A DNA stretch of 31,468 bases from Paraglomus occultum (lineage: Eukaryota > Glomeromycota > Glomeromycetes > Paraglomerales > Paraglomeraceae). Positions 11,530 through 21,072 of this stretch are shown here, piece by piece. The notes beneath the pieces are model-generated. The model did not search any database and was not told the origin of the DNA. It saw nothing but the letters and a program-made list of their open reading frames with translations. The stretch is from the NCBI GenBank assembly GCA_910592205.1, contig CAJVPJ010000265.1, positions 1 to 31,468 on the forward strand, read 5' to 3'. The position numbers and the translations under genes were made by a program. The stretch's first letter is position 1; each line of letters starts with the position of its first letter.

Positions 11530-12444
11530 TTGGCGTCTTTCCGATAAACTACAAAAAGTCTTACGCTTACTTTGTAAAGAGAATTACGCTCAATCTTTAT
11601 GCGTTTCCTGTTCTCAAGTTCACGCTTATTATACCCGCAATTTACAAAACGGGTAGTCAAAAATAATGACACTACTTCTTTTAAAAACGTCTTTTTAAAT
11701 AAATCTTACTACCAATCCATGCAAATTGCAATTTGTGATGGATGCCAAATCAAAGCTTAATAATCGAACATACTTAAAATTTGCTCCAGTATCCATGACG
11801 TACCATATTCAAAAAGAAAATATCTTTCTCCTATTACGTACACACTAGTTTAGGTCGTTCTATTCTTTTGTGGATTATCGATCGCTTGTCGGTCAAATGG
11901 GCTATTCCAAAAACAAAAGAACATTTTCACTGTATTCAGACATTATTGGCGTATTCCTGCAAATGCTGATTTGCCCTCTCCTAACAATTGTCGGTATTAT
12001 CCATCCTTGCGTTATGCTTGCGACTGGCTGCAGCAAAATAATCTTTATCTATCCGCTTATTATTCTATTTCTTGCGTTTGCTTGCGCATAATTCCCAAAC
12101 ATCTCCTACTGTCTGGCCTTAAACAACCCATCTGATTCAGAAAATAATGTTATTCCTCTTCTCATACATCCGTCAGACATAGTTGTGTCTCCATACGTCT
12201 TAGCTGACGAAATACATAATGAGGATGCCTATTACTCTCGTTTAGCAATAGAATTTTTCAAGATAAAAATAAACGCCAAATACCACTTCGCTTTAACGAT
12301 CCTGAACTAGAAGCCATCTTATTCCCCGATCTGCTTCCAGACGGTTGTGGATTTTATGGACGATATATGCAAACTAATAATATTGTCACCGGTTTTATTC
12401 GCGAGGCGGCTGCGTCCTCTCATCGTGACAATAGGGCTCTGTAG
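11530..12444 (+). pseudogene. Helitron Rep/helicase-like N-terminal remnant
   Basis: Broken frames read through recognisable Helitron-type protein. The frame near 11944-12130 gives HYWRIPANADLPS and LRYACDWLQQNNLYLSAY. Another (12150-12255) gives NNVIPLLIHPSD and YVLADEIHNEDAYYSRLAIE. After a shift near 12258, frame 1 gives RQIPLRFNDPELEAILFPDL followed by LPDGCGFY and ends at a TAG at 12442-12444. The ELEAILFPDLxPDG run resembles the motif ahead of the Helitron Rep domain (xLFPxLFPxGxG). Upstream, 11541-11640 may encode a cysteine segment (SLCVSCSQVHAYYT), less sure. The Rep HUH site and the helicase are absent. It differs from the Helitron at 28488. The identity rests on motif memory; a protein search would settle it. 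Confidence 0.55.
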
Positions 12445-14115
12445 TGTCGATGCTTAGTGATGAGGCCGTCTACTTCACGAACTTTATTATATTATTCAAG
12501 TATTCATTCTCTAATGACGCACGCAGCTACTAATTCTCCATTTTAGAGAACAATTCTTTTCTATATGAATGATTTATGTTTCGTAGTACACTTGTCGCAG
12601 ACTTACAATGGGTTCACATCTCAAATATGTCTGAGGCAAAGGACATATTTTCCATCGGCCTTTCTATACTATTCGTAATATTTATAAATATATAGCTATT
12701 AAATAAGAATTACAATGATTCCAATTTAATAATAGCCTATTACTTTTGTTAATATATATTTAATAATAACACCGACGTGTCTTATTGTTTTACTTGTATG
12801 TTTATTCCAGAATAGTGGAATAATCACTACCATATAAACATCGCATTAATATCGCCCTGAGTATATGATGTGACAACAATGACATATATTTTGAAACGTT
12901 ATACGTACTAGCACAAATTACATTTATTCACACACGATGACTGAAATCATAATAACGTGACGCCACATTTTATTAATAGTCTGTTCACACGGTGTATATT
13001 AGCTAATAATACATTAAAAGTGCAATCAATATATGCTTATCACCATAATATCGCAATGAGCGGTACGGTTATCGTTGGTGTTATAGTCAAGAAAACCCAT
13101 ACACACATTAAAGTCTGACGAAAATTTCTGTCACCTCTCTACTTCAATGTAACCATAAACCTTTGTGTTTCCGCACATTATTTTCGTATATTAGATCTAT
13201 GAAAAACCTACATATACAGTAGAATTCACTCACATAAAATAGCAAAAATTATTAAATGAAGTCATTACACAACATTGGCTCTTTATTTTATACAACGCAA
13301 CGATAGATCGAATATACAGTCACATCAACCAGCACAACTTCAAACGCAGGTCTATTATTTTCTTGTTGAGGGGCTGCGAACTGTTTACCACCATATGATT
13401 TTTGTTGACGAGAATTTACGTCATACCTGTGACTCGAATAATGAAAATGTTTTTGACCCCAAGTAGAACTAACCTTTTCCCCGGATGAATCAACCTAACT
13501 CAGGACAAACACACGCGCTAGTTTTATATAACAATTTATCATTATATGAAACATATATGCAATTTATTTGTAGCTATTGCGTCCGTCATATTTTTGTTAG
13601 TAGCTCATTGTTATAGTTGTCCGGAGAAAAGGCTTTACGTTTAAGTAAACATGCATGCCATGTACGTGTAAAACAACATTGGAACCGCACATAGAAATAG
13701 AACTTATTGTAATCAATATTAATATAGCATGCGCTTATTTGCAGTATATACGCCAACAATAAAACAATTTGCGTAAATAAAGTATTAGATTGCTTATACC
13801 GGTTACATAAATTTTATGATAATTAGTCATCGACCCTATTACTATGTTTATGTTAATAATATTTGTTTCTACCTTCAATTATTAATTACATGTCGTACAA
13901 TACAGACTGTATTATTCGTATATAGTTTCATTTGCGAATCAAGTCGAATATGTTACGATTCAATTCGCATAGCAGACATGACGTTACGAAATTGTATAAG
14001 TATGCGAACGGCAAAAAACGCTATTTGGCAAGTACGAAAAAACTATTTTCCATACATGTGACTAGCCGATGAATGACAGAATATGTTGTGCTACTATAAA
14101 ATCGGAGTTATTGTA
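12445..14115. other. Intergenic, no gene seen
   Basis: About 1.7 kb, AT-rich. Short frames at 13275-13466 and 13816-14061 show no family features and look like chance. The 3' end contains the upstream region of gene B. Confidence 0.4.
14095..14100 (+). promoter_or_regulatory. TATA-like box upstream of gene B
   Basis: TATAAA occurs 115-120 bases before the ATG of gene B, just upstream of the block shared with gene A. In AT-rich DNA such a hexamer arises easily by chance, so support is weak. Confidence 0.25.
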
Positions 14116-14139
14116 TAAACACGTGATCGTGAAATTCTC
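14116..14139 (+). promoter_or_regulatory. Conserved upstream block of gene B (CACGTG-containing)
   Basis: TAAACACGTGATCGTG followed by AAATTCTC, 76-99 bases before the ATG. It matches the block upstream of gene A at 5248-5272 (minus) except for one base gap and one substitution, while the surrounding upstream sequence differs. It is not seen upstream of gene C. Probably a regulatory element or transcription-start block; inferred. Confidence 0.5.
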
Positions 14140-14214
14140 TTAATTGTATTATTCTCACTTATCACAGCGTTCATTCTACCAGACTCTTACGGGTTATTAC
14201 AACAGCAAAAAGTT

Positions 14215-17085
14215 ATGGCTTCCAGTCACTCTGATAAGGAATGGTTAAGGCAAAGCATCGAAGATGGAAACATCCTGTTTTACGCTTACCACGATTTTAC
14301 CGAATCACTATGCATCGACATCGGAAGATATGGGGCAGTTTTCAAAGCAAAAGTCAAATCACTTGATAGAATAGTCGCGTACAAGCCTCTCCATTCAGAA
14401 AGTGAAGATGAGATGTTCGAACATGTGGTAGAACAGGTTGGTATTATGATGATAATGTGTGTAATTATTCGGATCTTTCTTAAAGTACGCAACTGTACTT
14501 TTAGCTGAAGATATTTCGCAAGACCGACGACCATCCTAACATTATTCGGTTCCTCGGAATGAGCGAGGGTAAGCATCGAGTAGATTATGTTACAGCATAA
14601 ACGTGAAGTTAACAATTATTATGTTATTTTATAAATTAAAGATCCGCTAAGCAGATATGTTTTGGTCTTCGAATACGCGGACTATGGTTCATTAAGACGT
14701 TATTTATCAGACGCATCGGTTGAATTAGACTGGCTTGCGAGATGCAAGCTCGGTATAAATATCATTGAGGGATTGCGATATCTCCACGGACTTGACATTC
14801 TACATAAAAGTCTGGTAATTATCTTTGTTGTAATACTATTAATATACAATAGTTTTCTGATACTACATGCATCTTCAAATATTTACGCAACTTGGTTTTA
14901 TTAGTCGCCTCATAACATTTCGGTTCATGCCGGCGTGGCAAAGTTAGCAGACTTTGGCTCGTCAAATATAGTTTTACAACAAGAACGTCAGTCAAACGTT
15001 CGAGAAACCCTTCCGTATCTTGACCCAAGATGCTTATGCGGCACTCACACTGCGCAGGATAGAAAGTCGGATATTTTCAGCTTTGGGGTGGTATTGTGGG
15101 AAATCTCCGGTGGGGAGAGACCGTGTGATGGGCTTCAGAATTATGATGACATTGTGCACTATAGAAAAAATGGTAATCGGGACGCTCCAGTTCCAGGAAC
15201 GCCTGAAGGATATATTATGTTGTATTCAGAATGTTGGGATGATATAGCTGAAAAGAGACCATCATATGAGCAGATTTTTGATAGGTTAGGCATTATTCCT
15301 CAGTTTGTAGTGCCTTCAGACCACCCGTTCTCTGATGTTCTGTCAAATAAATATCATGAAGAAGCATTGAGAGGGAAAACTCAAGACCAGATTGCTAACT
15401 CAATTAAGAAATGGTTAGAACATTATGGATGGGATCAACAGCATTATCTTCCTATCAGAAGGCTCAAGGAGCATATTGATTGTGAACAATGCCTTTGGTT
15501 AACTGGATTTTTTCATGCATGTGGAATATCAACTGAGAAGAATCTTGAACAGGCAATTGACTGTTATAAAGTGTCAGCAAAAAGAAATAATGCTCCTGCA
15601 CAAAATGATCTTGCTTATTACTATCAAAATGGAATTGGAGTGGGAAAAAATGCTAAAAAGGCAGTTGGGTTGTTCCAGAAAGCAGCTGAGCAAGAATATG
15701 CTGCTGCACAGAATAGTCTTGGTTACTGCTACCAACATGGAATTGTGTTAGAAAAAAATGAACAAAAAGCAGTTGACTTATACCAAAAGGCAGCAGCACA
15801 AGGACATGCTAATGCACAGAATAACCTTGGTGAATGTTATTATTATGGAACTGGGGTAAGGAAAGATATTGGGATAGCAGTCGAATGTTTTCAAAATGCA
15901 GCTGAACAAGGACATGCTGCTGCACAGAACAATCTTGGTAATTGCTACCAACATGGAACTGGTGTAGAAAAGAGTGAGCAAAGAGCAGTTGAATTATATC
16001 AAAAAGCAGCAGAACAAGGACATGCTATTGCACAAAATAACCTTGCTGAATGCTATTTTTGTGGAAATGGAATAAGATTAGAGGATGGGAAAGCAGTTGA
16101 ATGGTTTCAAAAAGCAGCTGAGCAAGGATATGCTGCTGCACAAAATAGTCTTGGTGATTGCTATTACTCTGGAACTGGAACAGAGAAAGATGTTAAGAAA
16201 GCATTTGAGTTGTTTCAAAATGCAGCTTCACAAGGGCATTCTGTTGCACTGAATAATCTTGGCTATTTCTATCAGCATGGAATCGGAGTAGAAAAAGATG
16301 TACAAGAAGCAGTTAAATTGTATCAAGAAGCAGTTCAACAAGGGCATGCTATTGTACAAACCAACCTTGGTTATTGTTATCAACATGGGATTGGAGTAGA
16401 GAAGGATGTCAAAAAGGCAGTTGAATTGTATGAAGCAGCAGCTAAGCAAGATCATGCAAATGCACAGAATAATCTTGGTTATTGCCATCAACATGGAATT
16501 GGAGTAGAAAAGAATGATAAAAAAGCAGTTACATTGTATCAAACAGCAGCTAAACAAGGAAATGCTGGTGCACAGTGTAATCTTGGTCACTGTTATCAAC
16601 ATGGAGTTGGAGTAGAAAAAAATGTTAAGATGGCATTTGAATTGTACCAACAAGCAGCTGACCAGGGACACGCTGAGGCACAAAATACCCTTGGCTACTG
16701 CTATCAACATGGATTTTGGGTAGGAAAAGATGCTGAGAAGGCAGTTGACCTTTATCAAAAAGCAGCTGAACAGGGATATGGCTCTGCACAGAATAATCTT
16801 GGTTATTGTTATCAACATGGAATTGGAGTGCAAAAAGATGCTGAAAGAGCAGTTGAATTGTATCAAGCAGCTGAGCAAGGCCACATTAATGCAAAAATTA
16901 ATCTTGGTATTTGCTATTGGCATGGAGTTGGTGTGAAGAAGAATGCTGATGCAGCAATTAAGCTCTATGAAAAAGCAGCTAAACAAGGTCTTGATACACA
17001 GGATAGTTTTTATGATAATATTGTCAACTGGTCTAGACTACTGGTTCTGTTTTTGGTAGTTTTTTGGATTATATATATAATGTAA
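14215..17085 (+). CDS. Gene B: pseudokinase-like domain + Sel1 repeats + hydrophobic C-terminal tail
   Basis: Predicted 879-aa protein from exons 14215-14436, 14505-14568, 14642-14814 and 14905-17085. Starts MASSHSDKEW. Kinase-like fold at about 30-255: glycine loop DIGRYGAVFKA, Lys57 in VAYK, HKSLSPHN (150-157) with Ser152 in place of the catalytic Asp, DFG intact (169-171), PYLDPR, KSDIFSFG. Of the three copies this one keeps most catalytic-site residues, lacking only the HRD Asp and the Lys usual at HRDxK. A conserved linker (about 265-340, with SDHPFSDVLSNKYHEE and WLEHYGWDQQ) leads to about 14 Sel1 units (about 351-836); one is a residue short (LYQAAEQ). The last 20 residues form a single hydrophobic segment (LLVLFLVVFWIIYIM) ending at the stop, as in tail-anchored membrane proteins. 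Fungal Sel1 proteins act as adaptors, for example in cell-wall signalling or ER degradation; which applies here is unknown. Confidence 0.88.
15490..17000 (+). repeat. Sel1-repeat array of gene B (108-bp units)
   Basis: About fourteen tandem 108-bp coding units with core LGYCYQHGIGVEKDxKKAV. They are more diverged from each other than the units of gene C, with no obvious recent block duplication. One unit near 16860 lost a codon. Confidence 0.85.
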
Positions 17086-17222
17086 ATGTGATGCCCTCAA
17101 ACCCAGGTGCTTGCTAAAATAGCTATTATCATTTTATTTTGCAACAATGATTTGGAATAGTAAATGAATTTAAACAATATGCAATTTTGTATAACAGATG
17201 TTATTGTGATGATGCAATAAAT

Positions 17223-17438
17223 GTGGCGGATTAAAACGAAATCGGATTAAAACGAAATTTTGGGGTCTTTTGGGTTTCCTTTTAATGCCTTGAAACCCAC
17301 ATATACTCTTTTACTAACAAATGGTATCCTAAATACTAACCCAAATTCCCAAAAAAAGGCTAAAAATTAAAATTTTATAATTTTCATACTAAAATAGAAA
17401 AAATTTCGTTTTAATCCGATTTCGTTTTAATCTGTCAC
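17223..17438. mobile_element. 216-bp MITE with 7-bp target duplication
   Basis: Inverted ends of about 40 bases: the left starts GTGGCGGATTAAAACGAAAT and the right, read on the other strand, starts GTGACAGATTAAAACGAAAT. Each end carries the unit CGGATTAAAACGAAAT or a near copy twice in tandem. The element is flanked by perfect AATAAAT copies at 17216-17222 and 17439-17445 (eight bases, CAATAAAT, if the ends are set one base in). There is no coding capacity. Duplication length of 7-8 bp fits hAT-like or related DNA transposons, but superfamily is not assigned with confidence. Confidence 0.8.
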
Positions 17439-17445
17439 AATAAAT

Positions 17446-18261
17446 AACACTTGAATTGTATTTTTTTTTTCAAAGGTATTTGATTGTTTTTGACTGAATG
17501 AGGACATGTTTGTTTAGAAAACTTGCATATTAATATGATTGTTAGTATTTGATACACATATTAATACAGTTTATCACTGATCTGATTTATTTGTTGCTAC
17601 CTAACAAAGTAAAGGAGTTGCCTAATAGTAAAGTGGCTAGTACACATTAAAGATTTAGTCTAGTATATGATGCCGTGCTACACATAGTGTAGGTGTTTTA
17701 TTAACTTTGTCCAACTAAAGTAAAAATTATTTAGCATTTGCCTCTTCAATTTGATTGTCACACAATAAGATTATGCCAACTATAACCATTATATATCCTG
17801 AAAAGTGTGTGTGATAAATGCTTGCGGCTTTCCTGACGTCTATATTCCCTTTGTTGAGCAATATGTAATTTAAACTATTGAGTTAGCTGGGAATAAAGTG
17901 ATTCTCAAATAATGAATAAAATAGTCACAGTAAGAAATTTGGTTAATGATTGCCGTTTAAATTCTCATCTAAGCGGTTAGCAGGTCCCATTTTTAAGTAA
18001 ACAGCCGTGCACCGATAATTTTAATAAACTAGTTAAAAATGAGACGAGACAACGAAATCCATTCGTCGAATTGTTTCACTATTATGTTGTAAATTTTCTT
18101 TGTCCTAAGAACTGTTTAACGATATCAATTACCTCGTCGTCGTCGTTGAGTGTTCTTCGACACCACCGATGCAAGAAGCTTTCAGCTATCATATTCTTCA
18201 AGTACAGTGCCCATTTCTGTAGGTGAGGTCGCCGCCGTCCGAAAGTGTAATGTTTATGACT
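17446..18261. other. Intergenic, no gene seen
   Basis: About 800 bases of AT-rich DNA between two inverted-repeat elements. No frame or motif I can support. Confidence 0.4.
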
Positions 18262-18802
18262 TACCGTATTCTTCCGAAAATAAGCAACACCCGAAAATAA
18301 GCAACATTTCAGAATAAATACTTTATTTTTATAAATGCATTCAATTAATTATTTTATTTTATTATTATTTACAATAAAAGAAAATGATTAATCCGTCTCA
18401 ATAATGTCAATGATATCATCCTCGCCAATGATGGAGTCAATGGTATTATCGTCATCATGATCATCATTAACATTATCATTGTCGCTGACATCATCAAATC
18501 CAAATCGTTTGAATATCGATAGAAACACTCTCCATCCATAATCATACATCACTAAGACTTGCGTTCGTTTTACAAACTGGGTCTTCCGTTTATTAGTATT
18601 AACAACTTTTTTTTGTCATTTGTATAGAAGAAGAATAGTTTTAACCTGTTTCACGTATTGCGTGATAAATGCAGATGAAATTTCATCGACATACTTCAGT
18701 GGAAATTTTTTTCATTTTTTTAAAAACTACCCGAAAATAAGCAATGCCCATAACCTAATAACAAAAAAAGCGTTGGTGGCTTATTTTCGGAAGAATACGG
18801 TA
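18262..18802. mobile_element. Inverted-repeat DNA transposon remnant (~540 bp)
   Basis: Ends are perfect inverted copies of TACCGTATTCTTCCGAAAAT plus AAGC (18262-18285 and 18779-18802). Both end on TA, consistent with a TA target duplication (Tc1/mariner-like habit, inferred). Inside the left end the 16-base unit CCGAAAATAAGCAACA occurs twice in tandem (18274-18307). A further direct copy (CCGAAAATAAGCAA) lies at 18731, near the right end. The inner part holds a short acidic reading frame on the minus strand. Confidence 0.7.
18388..18610 (-). pseudogene. Possible transposase C-terminal remnant
   Basis: Minus-strand frame ending at the TAA at 18388-18390, open back to about 18600 without a clear start. 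It encodes a basic stretch (NKRKTQFVKRTQVLVMYDYG), then VFLSIFKRFGFDD, then an Asp-rich tail. An FxxxGF-type motif followed by an acidic tail is common at the end of DDE transposases of pogo/Tc1 type. The location inside an inverted-repeat element supports that reading, but the match is weak. Confidence 0.3.
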
Positions 18803-18918
18803 ATTGTTTTCAGCACTCTTGTACAAAAATAATAGCAAGTTACACAACACGGTATGTAACACATACATGACGATTAAAATTCATCAAGGGATTAAGATTG
18901 TTAAGTTATCATTTCGAA

Positions 18919-19705
18919 ATGATTAACTTGATAGATGTAGTTGCCTTGTCTTCAGATCTTGTATCAGATTATGAAAACTTTATAAACTAACAAATATACT
19001 GATGTTTTGATCAATGTCGGAAGAGAGCCAAACAATAAAATCTTTTTTGCTCATGCGGTGGTATTGTGCACGAAGCGCATATTTTGAGAAGATTATGGCT
19101 GAAGATACAGAAGAGTTTCAACGGACAGTTATGACTTTTGAAGATGTGACGCCTGAAGTCTTTAAAATTTTACTCAGGTAAATGTTTATCAGCTTAAACG
19201 CTAAACGATACAGTTATTGTAATGCTGCGCTTACAGATTTGTTTACACAGGAAAAGTAACTTACGATTCATCTACTGGGTAGGTTTTTTGGACATAACTT
19301 TGTCGTTACAGTCGGAGATTATCTGGGTAGTCAACAGAAGGAATGGATACAACACTACGTTTTTTTATTCCATCGATGTGCCTTATCCTCAAATTCGTGG
19401 CTTTTGAACTACTGCAACGACATCATGCTATCGTCTCCGGCAGTCATTTTTAAATCTGATAACTTGGCAAATCTACCAAAGGACACCTTGATCGCTCGGC
19501 TTAATATGGTATGGAAGAAATTGATATTTGACTTCAGTATTCAATGGGTTACTAATCAAGTTTCAGGACTCGTAAATAAACCGGCCAACTGGTTGCTTAC
19601 ATTGTTTGTACATTCATTCATGCTGGTAATGAGATATTATAGCTGTTACAGAAAGAAGCACTTTGATATGATACAAAGCAGTTATTGATCATAATGGAAG
19701 GGTAG
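18919..19705 (+). pseudogene. BTB-BACK domain protein, decayed
   Basis: Pieces in shifting frames spell a BTB domain: LSSDLVSDYENFIN, then TDVLINVGREPNNKIFFAHA followed by VVLCT (19002-19064), a shift near 19066, then SAYFEKIMAEDTEEF and TPEVFKILLR. An intron of about 57 bases (GTAAAT to TTACAG) leads to FVYTGKVTYDSSTG. The middle of the usual protein is missing. From 19312 a BACK-type region reads GDYLGSQQKEWIQHYVFLFH and SNSWLLNYCNDIML, then PAVIFKSDNLANLPKDTLI and a W...IQWVTNQVSGL stretch, with a last shift near 19670. BTB-BACK proteins usually serve as substrate adaptors for cullin-3 ligases; this copy has at least three frameshifts and an internal deletion. I could not find the TLDc domain that often follows. 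Confidence 0.75.
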
Positions 19706-21072
19706 GAAGAATACATGTGGTGTTTCAGGAAAAGATATAAATTGAATAGCTAAATTCTACATTCTCATAATTGCATACAGTACAGTAATTGGCAGCCGAT
19801 AAAAAATAAACTTATTTCATAAATTTATGATTTTGTTTCAATGGATACCAACGATAATATCACTCTTACTGAAAGCATATGCACTTGTTTAATGTGAATG
19901 GACCAATTGAACTTCCTATTGAAGACTTTGAAAAAAATTGGTGGCTGTTAGTAACAAAACATATGGGCACAATATAATTCTTATAAATTTGTCAATGGTG
20001 ATTCTGTTACGGACGATGAATTGGCCGCAACAATCATGTGATAAAATCTTACTCCGTACTCCGCAGTCCGCAGTCTGTAGCAATTTTAAGAGTAGTAACT
20101 CTAGAAATTTTATTGCTGATTTAGATACAAATTAGTCGCAGTGAAAAAAAACCCAATTTTAGCAATAATTCATGATGCAAACTTGGTGCTTGAGTTATAT
20201 AAGCGACCATCGTCTAGCTCTCATGTTGAAAAATGTTGAATATGAATGTTGAATGTTGAATGTTGAATGTTGAAATGTTGTTCTGTTATACTTATATCCA
20301 CGGAATAAATTTTTAATTCCTTTTTAAAATTACTTTCTTTCTATCGTTGATCGTCGAATTTATCGTAATTATTATAACAACGGACAATACTTGTTGCCTA
20401 CAGTATTTCGAGACTGTTGTTTGTCCGTTTATTTATTAAAAGACATTTCCCCTTCCATCTATAGAATAGTATAGCTGTTAATATTATTCGTAGATTCCCT
20501 TACTTAGATACGAAAGTTGGATTACGTTACGTATAGGGATTAGGAAGCGTGCATAATTAATTAATAAGAAACGTCGTCACTATACAACATGGATGAGGAG
20601 AATCTATGAAACAACAGTAAGAGATAAAATGGTTATGGCAATGCATAAAATGACAAAAATAGGATGTGAATGATTAGTTATGGAGGTTATCAAAGTTCAA
20701 TTCCTGATACTCAAAGTTACATTTGAATAAACTATCAGAATAATACAAAAATGGGCTTTTTGGGCACACCAATGTTCTCTCTTCTACTGCAAATGACCTT
20801 GACAATTGGAGTCTTATCACAGTGAGCTCAAAAATAGATCTCACCAACATGATAGAACACTTGTCAATTAGTCCAGTTTTAATTGACACCAATCAAGCAT
20901 GGTGAAACAAAGTTAAACCTGTATCAGAAAACACATAGCTATGTGGGGGTGGAAAAGAATGGTTCAGACCATCTAATCCCAACAATAGAATGAAGCACAG
21001 AATATGTAATATTTATTGCATCACATATAAGCAACAAGAAAAGCTACAATATTCTTCACAGCTAAATTTTTT
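19706..21072. other. Intergenic, no clear gene
   Basis: Downstream of the BTB pseudogene. It may include its decayed 3' part, but I could not recognise it. A minus-strand frame at 20674-20892 (72 codons) has no visible family features. It contains the TGTTGAA microsatellite. Confidence 0.4.
20223..20280. repeat. TGTTGAA-type microsatellite
   Basis: An imperfect run of the 7-base unit TGTTGAA, about seven copies, with three consecutive TGTTGAA copies in the centre and variant spacers at both ends. Confidence 0.8.

Noticed and set aside
11870-12091. Hydrophobic 73-codon frame resembling a small membrane protein
   Set aside because: It is out of frame with the Helitron-like reading (LRYACDWLQQNN) over the same bases and begins at a non-ATG codon.
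20674-20892. 72-codon minus-strand frame
   Set aside because: No recognisable domain, no splice partner, length within chance for this base composition.
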